This document shows positions 42,601 to 52,500 of a stretch of 64,000 bases of DNA, piece by piece. The stretch is from contig NZ_JASLGT010000008.1 in the NCBI RefSeq assembly GCF_030150205.1, forward strand, positions 248,001 through 312,000, written 5' to 3'. Source of the DNA: Niabella sp. (GTDB taxonomy: Bacteria > Bacteroidota > Bacteroidia > Chitinophagales > Chitinophagaceae). The notes beneath the pieces were generated by a model that saw only the letters and a list, made by a program, of their open reading frames with translations, was not told the DNA's origin and did not search any database. The translations under genes and the position numbers were made by a program. Within the stretch, counting starts at the first letter, position 1. Each line of letters starts with the position of its first letter.

Positions 42601-43937
42601 AACCGGTGCAGCGTTGGGGCACGGTTTAACATTACCGGGTGCCCTTTTAATATATTTTCAAGGATATCCCAAACCACCGCTTCTTTTTTATCAACCAGTT
42701 TACGGGCCGATTTTACGGTTTTTACGATACCTCTTTCAATCAGTTTACGGATGATGAACGGTTTAAATAATTCTGCCGCCATATCTTTTGGCAAACCGCA
42801 CTCATGCATTTTCATTTCCGGGCCTACCACAATTACCGAACGGCCGGAGTAGTCCACACGTTTACCCAACAGGTTCTGACGGAAACGTCCCTGCTTTCCT
42901 TTCAGCACATCGCTCAGTGATTTCAATGCACGTCCGCCTTCTGCTTTAACGGCATTGGATTTTCTTGAGTTATCAAACAGGGAGTCGATGGCTTCCTGCA
43001 GCATCCGCTTTTCATTTCGCAGGATCACTTCAGGTGCCTTGATCTCCATCAAACGTTTCAAACGGTTGTTCCGGATGATCACCCGGCGATACAGGTCGTT
43101 CAGATCCGAAGATGCAAAACGGCCGCCATCCAGGGGAACCAGCGGGCGCAGTTCCGGCGGAATTACCGGGATATACTGCATAATCATCCACTCCGGACGG
43201 TTGGTGATGCGTGTATTGGCATCACGGAAGGCTTCTACCACACTCAAGCGCTTTAAGGCGTCAGCCTTACGCTGCTGGGAGGTTTCGGTAGCCGCAGAGT
43301 TTCTTAAATCGAAAGATAACTGATCCAGGTCGATGCGCTGTAACAGGTCATGTACCGCTTCGGCACCCATCTTTGCAATAAATTTCTGCGGATCATCATC
43401 CGGCAGGTACTGGTTATCTTTCGGAAGGGTATCCAGGATATCCAGGTATTCTTCTTCTGTTAAAAGATCTCCGTAGTTCTGTCCTTTATCTTCACGTACA
43501 CCCGCCTGAATTACCACGTAGCGTTCGTAGTAGATGATGGTCTCCAGTTTCTTGGAGCTCATACCCAGCAGGTAACCAATTTTATTGGGCAGGGATTTGA
43601 AGTACCAGATATGTACCACCGGTACCACCAGTTTGATATGCCCCATCCGCTCGCGACGTACTTTCTTCTCAGTAACCTCTACACCACAACGATCGCACAC
43701 GATGCCTTTGTAACGGATGCGCTTGTATTTTCCACAGGCACATTCATAGTCCTTTACAGGACCAAATATTCTTTCGCAAAACAAACCATCACGCTCCGGT
43801 TTGTAAGTCCGGTAGTTAATAGTTTCCGGCTTTAATACCTCGCCATGACTTTTTTCCAGGATGGTATCCGGAGAAGCAAGACCGATGGTAATTTTTGAAA
43901 ACGCTGCCTTTGGGCGATTGTCTTTTTTAGTAGCCAT
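39642..43937 (-). CDS. rpoC: DNA-directed RNA polymerase subunit beta'
   Basis: The 1431-aa subunit has the N-terminal zinc finger ([20 protein letters not shown]), the active-site [18 protein letters not shown], the bridge/trigger region ([20 protein letters not shown]) and the second zinc site ([13 protein letters not shown]). It is the catalytic, magnesium-binding subunit of RNA polymerase. It follows rpoB after an unusually long 176-base spacer with two kinds of repeats. After it come a terminator and unrelated genes instead of the ribosomal genes sometimes found. Confidence 0.98.
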   Translation of the reverse strand: [1431 protein letters not shown]

Positions 43938-43943
43938 AATCTT

Positions 43944-43995
43944 ATTGAAGATTTGAGATTTGTCCCGATAGCTATCGGGATGAGATTTGAGACCC
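43944..43995. repeat. Palindromic repeat TCCCGATAGCTATCGGGA with flanks (copy 1)
   Basis: A perfect 18-bp palindrome (43963-43980) is flanked by GAGATTTGA-type sequence on both sides. It is placed directly before rpoC. A second copy with the same flanks is at 60181-60229 before pgk. Confidence 0.85.
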
Positions 43996-44059
43996 TCAAA
44001 ATCCTGATCTCTATTTTAATTCTGTTTTTTGCTTTGTTATTGATTCCGATCTGATGATT

Positions 44060-44110
44060 CATAGTGAAAGCCAACGGTGAATTTCACCATTGACTTTTCA
44101 CTATTCACTG
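44060..44110. repeat. TTCACTATTCAC-type repeat between rpoB and rpoC
   Basis: The sequence ATTTCACCATTGACTTTTCA followed by CTATTCACTG is of the same type as the tandem repeats at 11378-11446 and 23440-23519. Confidence 0.6.
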
Positions 44111-44113
44111 TCT

Positions 44114-47100
44114 TTATTCAAAAGTCAGGTCTAATCCCAAACCTCTTAATTCGTGTATCAATACATTAAAGGATTCCGGTACACCTGCTCTTGGAATATT
44201 GTCGCCTTTTACAATGCTCTCATAGGTTTTTGCACGGCCTATGATATCATCCGATTTAATGGTTAACAATTCCTGCAGGATGCTGGATGCTCCGTAGGCT
44301 TCCAGTGCCCAAACCTCCATCTCACCAAAACGCTGACCACCAAACTGGGCTTTACCACCCAGCGGCTGTTGTGTGATCAGGCTGTATGGCCCGATAGAAC
44401 GTGCGTGCATCTTATCATCCACCATGTGGTGCAGTTTGATCATATAGATCACACCCACGGTTGCTTTCTGGTGGAAGCGCTCCCCGGTTTCACCATCGTA
44501 CAGGAAGGTATGCCCGAACTTAGGAATGGTGGCATCTGCACAATATTTCTCAATCTCTTCCGGCTCAGCACCATCAAAGATCGGAGTGGCAAATTTCACA
44601 CCCAGTTCCTTACCAGCCCATCCCAGTACGGTTTCGTAAATCTGTCCCAGGTTCATACGGCTTGGTACCCCTAATGGGTTCAGCACAATATCCACCGGAC
44701 TTCCATCCTCAAGGAATGGCATGTCTTCCTGGCGAACGATCTTGGCAACGATCCCTTTGTTACCGTGGCGACCCGCCATTTTATCCCCTACTTTCAGCTT
44801 ACGCTTAACAGCCAGGTATACTTTTGCCAGCTTTAACACACCCGCAGGTAATTCATCCCCGATGGAGATATTGAATTTCTCGCGTTTGTATCTTCCCAGT
44901 TCTTCGTTGAATTTGATATTATAATTGTGCAACAGGGTATTGATCTGATCGTTGATCTTTTCATCATTGGTCCAGCCCAACGGATTGATGTTGGCATAAT
45001 CCAGTGAAGCCAGGTTCTTGGCATGGAACTTCGATCCTTTACCAATCACGATCTCGTCAAAGCTGTTCATTACACCGGTAGAAACCTGGTTTTCCAGAAT
45101 GGTACCCAGTTTTTCCAGCAGTACGTTCAACAGGTCCTGTTCGTTCTTCTCATGTGCTTTATCCAGCTTCTCGATCGCTGCTTTTTCACGCACTTTCGCA
45201 TTCTTATCTTTCTTCGCGCGCTGGAACAGTTTTTTACCAATCACCACACCTTCTACCCCGTTCGGAGCTTTCAAAGAAGCATCTTTTGCATCACCGGCTT
45301 TATCACCAAAGATGGCACGGAGCAGTTTTTCTTCCGGAGTCGGATCGCTTTCTCCTTTTGGAGTGATCTTACCGATCAGGATATCGCCTTCTTTTACCTG
45401 GGCACCGATACGGATGATACCGTTTTCATCGAGGTCCTTGGTGGCTTCTTCAGAAACGTTCGGAATATCGGAGGTCAGTTCTTCTTCTCCCAGTTTGGTA
45501 TCCCGCACTTCCAGTTCATATTCGGAAATGTGAATGGAAGTAAACATATCTTCTTTTACCACGCGCTCGCTGATCACGATCGCATCCTCAAAGTTGTAAC
45601 CCTTCCAGGGCATAAATGCCACTTTCAGGTTCTTACCCAGGGCCAGTTCCCCGTTCCGGGTAGCATAACCATTGGTCAGGAAGTCGCCTGTTTTTACCTT
45701 CTGTCCCTTCTTTACAGCCGGGTTCAGGTTCATACAGGTTTCGTGGTTGGTTTTAATGAACTTGGTTAATTTATATACTTTCAGATCTTCTTCAAAGCTC
45801 ACCAGTTTCTCATTCACATCGCGATCATAGCGTACATGGATTTCGTTGGCATCTACAAATTCAACCACCCCGTTTCCTTCTGCGTGGATCTGGATCCTTG
45901 AGTCTCTTGCCGCCTTGCCTTCCAGGCCGGTACCAACGATGGGTTCGTCTGGACGCAGCAGCGGAACCGCCTGACGTTGCATGTTTGATCCCATCAGCGC
46001 ACGGTTGGCATCATCATGCTCCAGGAACGGAATCAGGGAGGCGCTCAACCCTACGATCTGGTTGGGGGCCACATCCATATATTCTACCTCGCTCTTATCC
46101 AGGATCGGGAAGTCACCGGTTTCACGGCTTTCCACGCGCTCGTTCACAAAGTTACCCTGCTCATCCAGCTTGGCACTTGCCTGTGCGATCTTCGCCGTAT
46201 CTTCTTCTTCTGCACTCAGCAATTCCAGCTCTTTCATGTTCACTTTACCGTTGATTACTTTCCGGTAAGGCGTTTCGATAAAGCCCATTTCATTGATCTT
46301 CGCGTGCACGCAAAGCGTGGAGATCAGACCGATGTTCGGACCTTCAGGTGTTTCAATGGTACAAAGACGGCCGTAGTGCGAGTAGTGTACGTCACGTACC
46401 TCAAACCCGGCACGCTCCCGGCTTAAACCGCCTGGCCCCAGTGCAGAAATACGACGTTTGTGCGTGATCTCTGATAAGGGGTTGGTCTGATCCAGGAACT
46501 GCGACAACTGCGAGGTTCCGAAGAACGAGTTGATCACGGAAGAAAGGGTACGCGCGTTGATCAGGTCAACCGGTGTAAACACCTCGTTGTCCCGTACGTT
46601 CATACGCTCACGGATGGTACGCGCCATACGCGCTAAACCAACACCGAATTGTGCATATAATTGCTCCCCTACGGTACGTACGCGACGGTTGCTCAGGTGA
46701 TCGATATCATCGATCTCTGCCTTACCGTTGGTTAAACGTACCAGGTATTTAATAATTTCAATAATGTCTTCCTTGGTTAAGGTCTTCTGGGTAACCGGTG
46801 CATCGATATTCAGCTTGCGGTTGATCTTGTAACGGCCTACTTCACCCAGGTCATACCGTTTGTCGCTGAAGAACAGTTTATCAATGATACCACGGGCGGT
46901 TTCGTTATCCGGTGCATCTGCGCCTCTTAACTGGCGGTAGATGAACTGAACCGCTTCCAGCTCGCTGTTGGAAGTATCTTTATTTAAGGTATTATAGATA
47001 ATGGCATAGTCACCACCTACGTCTTCACGCTGTACAAAGATGCTCTTTACATCCATGTCGGCGATAATGTCGATCGCTTCTTCATCCAGTACCACATCCC

Positions 47101-47917
47101 GCTCCATTACGATCTCATTCCGCTCGATGGAAACCACCTCACCGGTGTCTTCATCCACAAAATCCTCTACCCAGGTACGCAGTACACGTGCGGCCAGGCG
47201 TTTGCCCAGCTGCTGCTCCAGCGATTTGCGGTCGCCCGGTACTTCATCCGCCATACCAAACAGCTCCAGGATGTCCTTATCGGTTTCATAACCGATGGAA
47301 CGCAGCAGGGTGGTAACAGGGAATTTTTTCTTCCGGTCGATATACGCATACATCACGTTATTGATGTCCGTAGCAAATTCCATCCAGGATCCTTTAAAAG
47401 GAATCACACGGGCAGAATAGATCTTTGTTCCGTTGGGATGTACAGACTGACCGAAGAATACGCCGGGAGAACGGTGCAGCTGTGAAACCACCACGCGTTC
47501 TGCTCCGTTGATCACAAAGGTACCGCGGGGCGTCATGTAGGGGATATTTCCCAAAAACACGTCCTGCACGATGGTTTGAAAATCTACGTGCTCTTCATCA
47601 TTACAGCTCAGCCGCAATTTTGCCTTCAGGGGAACCGCATAGGTCAGGCCACGCTCCATACATTCATCGATCGAATAGCGGGGCGGATCGATAAAGTAGT
47701 CCAGGAACTCCAGTACAAAGATATTGCGGGTGTCAGTGATGGGGAAATTGTCCTTAAATACCCGGAACAGGCCCTCAATATTGCGTTTGTCTGGTGTGGT
47801 TTCTAATTGGAAAAACTCCTTAAAGGATTGAATCTGAACTTCCAAAAGATCGGGTGTTTCAGCTAAATGCTTGATCTTTCCGAAATTTACTCTTGAATTC
47901 ACTTTTGTAGATGACAT
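44114..47917 (-). CDS. rpoB: DNA-directed RNA polymerase subunit beta
   Basis: The 1267-aa subunit has the beta lobe and fork regions, including the rifampicin region (FFGTSQLSQFLDQTNPLSEI, THKRRISALGPGGLSRERAG), and the C-terminal KMAGRHGNKGIVAKI and GGKAQFGGQRFGEMEVWALE. The rifampicin site residues appear wild type (Q, D, H, S positions conserved). Unlike the norm, it is not preceded by rplL: an apparent own promoter (TAACTTTG) lies 150 bases upstream, and a surface-protein operon intervenes. Confidence 0.98.
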   Translation of the reverse strand: MSSTKVNSRVNFGKIKHLAETPDLLEVQIQSFKEFFQLETTPDKRNIEGLFRVFKDNFPITDTRNIFVLEFLDYFIDPPRYSIDECMERGLTYAVPLKAKLRLSCNDEEHVDFQTIVQDVFLGNIPYMTPRGTFVINGAERVVVSQLHRSPGVFFGQSVHPNGTKIYSARVIPFKGSWMEFATDINNVMYAYIDRKKKFPVTTLLRSIGYETDKDILELFGMADEVPGDRKSLEQQLGKRLAARVLRTWVEDFVDEDTGEVVSIERNEIVMERDVVLDEEAIDIIADMDVKSIFVQREDVGGDYAIIYNTLNKDTSNSELEAVQFIYRQLRGADAPDNETARGIIDKLFFSDKRYDLGEVGRYKINRKLNIDAPVTQKTLTKEDIIEIIKYLVRLTNGKAEIDDIDHLSNRRVRTVGEQLYAQFGVGLARMARTIRERMNVRDNEVFTPVDLINARTLSSVINSFFGTSQLSQFLDQTNPLSEITHKRRISALGPGGLSRERAGFEVRDVHYSHYGRLCTIETPEGPNIGLISTLCVHAKINEMGFIETPYRKVINGKVNMKELELLSAEEEDTAKIAQASAKLDEQGNFVNERVESRETGDFPILDKSEVEYMDVAPNQIVGLSASLIPFLEHDDANRALMGSNMQRQAVPLLRPDEPIVGTGLEGKAARDSRIQIHAEGNGVVEFVDANEIHVRYDRDVNEKLVSFEEDLKVYKLTKFIKTNHETCMNLNPAVKKGQKVKTGDFLTNGYATRNGELALGKNLKVAFMPWKGYNFEDAIVISERVVKEDMFTSIHISEYELEVRDTKLGEEELTSDIPNVSEEATKDLDENGIIRIGAQVKEGDILIGKITPKGESDPTPEEKLLRAIFGDKAGDAKDASLKAPNGVEGVVIGKKLFQRAKKDKNAKVREKAAIEKLDKAHEKNEQDLLNVLLEKLGTILENQVSTGVMNSFDEIVIGKGSKFHAKNLASLDYANINPLGWTNDEKINDQINTLLHNYNIKFNEELGRYKREKFNISIGDELPAGVLKLAKVYLAVKRKLKVGDKMAGRHGNKGIVAKIVRQEDMPFLEDGSPVDIVLNPLGVPSRMNLGQIYETVLGWAGKELGVKFATPIFDGAEPEEIEKYCADATIPKFGHTFLYDGETGERFHQKATVGVIYMIKLHHMVDDKMHARSIGPYSLITQQPLGGKAQFGGQRFGEMEVWALEAYGASSILQELLTIKSDDIIGRAKTYESIVKGDNIPRAGVPESFNVLIHELRGLGLDLTFE

Positions 47918-48062
47918 ATGTTATAAACCCGGTTTTTTAATAATCGACTATATACAAAATAAAATCAGGATTACTTTTATTGCTAAAAGAAATCCATTGA
48001 AATTCAATTACATGAATCTATTTTGTTTAATCAAATTTTTATTGGCCAAAATAAAAGGAAGG

Positions 48063-48070
48063 CAAAGTTA
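48063..48070 (-). promoter_or_regulatory. Candidate -7 box TAACTTTG for rpoBC
   Basis: TAACTTTG on the minus strand matches TAnnTTTG. The leader would be about 140 bases long. No clear TTG stands at -33. Confidence 0.5.
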
Positions 48071-48326
48071 CGAAAAACTTTGAAAAGAAGAAAACTTCTC
48101 ACAAGAATATTGCCAGAGGCTGACAAATCTAAAAATTTATTGGAAAAATTTGTGGAAAAGAAAAAGCAAGCCGTATAGAAGATAGCCGTAATATTTACCA
48201 GCAAATTTTATAAATAATTGACTATTAGCAGATTTACTCTCCGTTAATTACGCTGTATAGCTACAAAAAGGGATACCACAGGGATTACGGAAACTTCCGG
48301 TTGATCAGAAGTGCTCCTTTTGATAC

Positions 48327-48360
48327 AAAAGCAGGCCCGGGACAATCATCCCGGACCTGC
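48327..48360 (-). terminator. Intrinsic terminator after the surface-protein operon
   Basis: GCAGG-CCGGGA and TCCCGG-CCTGC form a long stem (one mismatch) around CAATCA. On the minus strand TTTTGT follows. It lies 170 bases beyond the stop codon of the 333-aa gene. Confidence 0.75.
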
Positions 48361-48529
48361 TCCATATTTCCAAAACGGCCATTGATCGCAGGCCATTCCG
48401 GTTATTTAAAACTGCCAAAACTGCAACAAGCTTTTTATTTCTGTAATCACTTTTACAATTCCCGAATCATAGTGATCACATGCTATTCAGATTGCTGACT
48501 CAAACAAATGCCGGCGAACCGGCCACCTG

Positions 48530-49531
48530 TTACTCTTTTACAGCCAGCGCCACTTTTGTAGCACTCTTTAAACCGGCTTTATCTACCTGTACCACACGTA
48601 CCCGATAGTCGCCGTTATACTGGTCTATTTTTTCTTTGCTTTCTTTCCTGCAGGAAATGGTTGTGATACTCATTCCAGCAATTACCACCAGCATATAGAG
48701 CATTTTATTCCGTTTGTTGAATAATAATGCTATAAAGCCCAGAGCAAACATTGCTATGCCCATCAGGCTGCCTCTTGCATCCAGTTCTTTAGTAAAACTA
48801 TATTCCAGGGCGCTATCTGAAGTACCGGCATTTGCCGCTTTGGTGAGCACTGTTCCAATTGTACGGAATGTGGTATCCGTATCCATTACCTGTATTTCAA
48901 AATAGTCATTATTGGTTTCGCTCACAGTTGCCCAGTTCACCACCAGGGCATTATTGACAACTTTAGCGTCGAAAGATTTAAAATTAACCGGTAATGGCGG
49001 CGTACTATAAGTTTTTACCTCCGCAAAATTATTGGCAGTATTGCCAGCCGGAGCCTGCGCCGGATCAGTAAATTGTCCCGCAACCCTTATGTCGCTTGCA
49101 GCCTGAGTTGCCGAAAATGTAACCGGAACTCCTGTAAACACGATTTTATATTTTGCCGCCGTGGGAAAATCATTCATGTGCGTTGCCGCTTTAGTCGTTC
49201 CTGTCCAGGTATAGACTTTCGATTGTCCGGCCTGCCCGTTATCTGATAGCACCCATGTAAACAGATCAGCACCTGTACCCGTTGGTGTTTTACCGGTAGG
49301 GTCCATTTTTGTAAAACTGAATGTTATGGTAGCCGCCCTGGCTCCGTTTGCCTGGAAATCGAAAGCAACCGTTGTATAAAAGTCATAGGTAATCGTTACG
49401 GTCCCCCCGGGGAATATAGCAGGTGCGGGAGTGATTACGCCGTTATTTAAAACAAAATCCTGAGCTGAAGCTATCCCCGAAATTGAAACAAACAGCGCAA
49501 TATTCAGGATGGTCGTTAATAATTTTTTCAT
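48530..49531 (-). CDS. Secreted protein with beta-domain interrupted by membrane hairpin
   Basis: The 333-aa product has a signal peptide (MKKLLTTILNIALFVSISGI, ASA). A beta-rich part (25-175) and a domain start LPVNFKSFDAKVVNNALVVN, common at the end of Bacteroidota adhesins, follow. Where that Fn3-like fold should continue, two hydrophobic segments occur (255-271, 277-293), the second ending ISC at Cys 294 like an internal lipobox. Then YRVRVVQVDKAGLKSATKVA resumes as the last strands. It may sit in the inner membrane or be a fusion. It is 26 bases behind the 1196-aa gene, thus an operon; its function is unknown. Confidence 0.65.
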   Translation of the reverse strand: MKKLLTTILNIALFVSISGIASAQDFVLNNGVITPAPAIFPGGTVTITYDFYTTVAFDFQANGARAATITFSFTKMDPTGKTPTGTGADLFTWVLSDNGQAGQSKVYTWTGTTKAATHMNDFPTAAKYKIVFTGVPVTFSATQAASDIRVAGQFTDPAQAPAGNTANNFAEVKTYSTPPLPVNFKSFDAKVVNNALVVNWATVSETNNDYFEIQVMDTDTTFRTIGTVLTKAANAGTSDSALEYSFTKELDARGSLMGIAMFALGFIALLFNKRNKMLYMLVVIAGMSITTISCRKESKEKIDQYNGDYRVRVVQVDKAGLKSATKVALAVKE

Positions 49532-49557
49532 TTTCTCGTAAAATTTAAATTAATAGA

Positions 49558-52500
49558 TTAGGGTTGGGGAATAAAAGAATAAGTAATATTTGTTGAAGAA
49601 GTATTATTTGCCGCATTGGAATCGCCTCCGGAACCGTTCTTAAGCAACACATTTAAAGTGCCCACCCCTGCAGTTGCCCCGGGATTTGCTTTTACTTTAA
49701 ACATGAGCCGCAAATCAGAATCCTTCAAACTGGCATTGGTTGTAATCACATACGCATCCGGGTTACTGGTGGCGTCAACGGTGAACTGGCTATTCTGCAG
49801 CGTTTCTCCCGCTGCATTTTTTGTGCCGGTCTGATCAAATGTTGCGTCCCCAAAAATGCTCAGCTTATCCACGTAGATCGTAATCGGGCCAACAGATGCC
49901 ACATTTGCAATTTCGTACAATTCCACAGTAACTTCCACATCGCTTGCTCCAATGATATTTACTGGATTCAGCTTAACGCGCGGTACTAAATCTGTAGCAG
50001 CAGCTACTGCAACATATACGGTAGCATTTGCGGTAGCACCGGCACTGTTCTTTGTTTCATATGTATACTGCGCGGTACCCGTGTACCCAGCAGCCGGGGT
50101 ATATACAAATTTTCCGTCGCTGCCCAGTACAAATTTACCCTGCGTATCCTCTAATGTATACGCGGTTACTGTTTGTGGCAACCCTGCCGGATCAACATCA
50201 TTATCTTTTACATTAACGGTTCCGTTAACCTCCGTACCAACGTCCGTCATGGTAAAATCATCTGCTGCGCTGGTAGCACTTGCGTCTGCGGGCACGGCGT
50301 CGATGATAATATAGGCAAACCCTGTTTTATTGCTGGGAGTTTCCTGCGTTTTATATACAACGGTATCTCTTCCAACAAATCCTGCATCCGGAGTATACTT
50401 TATTACATTAGGCGCTGCAAAAGCCGCTGTTCCATGTAAGCCCTGTTTGTCAACGTCAGGGTTCCCTAATCCTCCGTTTTTATTACCCGCATGGTCATTG
50501 AACAATACATTTACGATAACGGGTGCCCCCACCTTTGTAATCGCAATGTCGGTATTCACTATGGGCGGATTCGAGTTATCTGTTTTTGTTGGATCTGTTA
50601 CTGTAATGGTAAGGTTTTCCAACCTGCAGTTATTGGCACCGCTGCACACCTTCACATTATAACTGTATACACCCGGAGCTGTAGCTGTAAAGGTATAGGT
50701 TCCAACTGCGCCATTCCAATTTGAGAATGTTCCTGTGCCTGGTGTAGCCTGACCGTTTGCACCAACTCCTGCTACCGGGTTGGCATATGTTGTACCTGTA
50801 GGCACCACATCGTTTGTTTTTACATTACCATTCACCGGCTTATTGATGGTTGTATAGTTAATATCCGGATTTGTTTTGAAAATAGAACAACCTATACCTG
50901 TAGCCTCGGAAGCAGAAAGATAACGGGTATCCACTGTTGCATAAAACACATCGATATCCTTATCGCCTATAACATTTGCGCCCACAATGTTTGTAGTGGA
51001 TATCCTTATTTCATTATATGGCAGGGTTGTTTTAATCCCTACATTATACATGCCGGTTCTTGAACCAATTATGGGCAGTGTAATCAGATCAAGGCCTAAC
51101 AACTGCCCTGCTGTTCCTTCCTCTGCAAGAACTCCGTTATAAAATGTTTCGATTTTCAGATATTTTAAAAGATCCAAACCAACTAAGGTTGCATTATTCG
51201 TCCGGATCAGGAACCCGGCAATGGTACCTTTAGTGAATGTATTGGCCGGCACCTGTACGGAAATAGCAGCATTGGCAATTACCCCGGCAGTAATAAACAT
51301 TTTTGCCGGAGTGGCCGCATTGGGTGTTACCACGCTATTAATGTTATTGATATTGCAACTGGCGCAAATAGCTCCCGAAACTCCGGACCTTTCGTTATTA
51401 ATAACGGCACCGAATCCTGTAGATGAATTGGTAATAATGTTTGTTGCATTACATTCAAGTACACCGCTACAGTTCTTCTGCACTTTAATTCCATAAATAC
51501 TTACGTCGCCTAAAGTGGCTCCCACAGGCTGGTTAAATTCCAGCACCACCTCATCAAAACTGGTGTTTGCCACAATTCCCATATACTGCCGGGTTTTACT
51601 GCCGGACCCACTGAGCAAGGTGGATTTTGTACCCACCAGTAAAGCACTTCCGGTACTGGATTGTTTTTCCTGGCCGTTCAGGTAAAGTCTTACTTTAGCT
51701 GTAGCCAGCACATTTGCATAGAGCAGCGACTCGGTTTCCACATCAAATGCCACATAAGTACCGGCAACATATGGTTGCAGGGCTTTTTTTACGGACACAT
51801 GAGGAGTGGAAAGTACGCTTACACTGGCCGGAGCTTTGATTACAGCCGCGGTGTTGGGATCGCCATCGATAAGTTTATCCAGGTCTGTGATATTGTTGTT
51901 CACCGCAACGGCTCCGGAAACCCCGGTGTTGGCCATATTTATATAAACAGGATCCGTCCCTTTGGAATTCAATTCGGTTAACGTATTACAAACAAGCGCG
52001 GGACTTTCGCAGAACCGCTTTACAACAGCAGCGTAAATCGACGTGGTTCCTAAGTTTACATTTAATGGTTGTGTAATCGTATAACGTATTTCATTAAAAC
52101 TCATTGTAGTTGCAAAACCAATTGTGGACCGGCCGTTGCTAGACAACAATGGAGCAGAAAGAAGCAACCCGCTACCTGATTTGGTTTCACGAAGTTGCCC
52201 ATTTAAATAGGTAGAGATGGTAGAATTAGAAAGCAATCCAAGTCCTAACAGCGATCCGTTTGAAACTTCGAACCCTGCGAAATACCCGGCGGGATGAAAG
52301 AGTACAGCAGGATCACCGGCTTCTTTCACTGATAGAAATGCCGTAGATAAAGCACCTACGGGAAGCGTGATGGTTGCTGCATTGGCAGTGCTGGCATCCA
52401 CTACGTTATCAACATTGGAAAAAATACCCCCCAGCAGACTCACTGTAGCAATACCAGTTGTTCCGGTAGTAACAGTAACCGGGTAAGCACTTTGAACCAA

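Larger units (their letters stand above)
47918..48529. other. Long spacer upstream of rpoB
   Basis: These 612 bases hold the rpoB promoter box and its AT-rich leader (47918-48070), then AT-rich sequence without open frames, and the terminator hairpin of the surface-protein operon at 48327-48360. No gene is visible. Confidence 0.6.

Noticed and set aside
45023..45769. 248-codon plus-strand open frame inside rpoB
   Set aside because: It is antisense to a universally conserved gene and has no recognisable domain; a shadow frame. The same holds for the long antisense frames inside rpoC, the 1164-aa barrel gene and argG.
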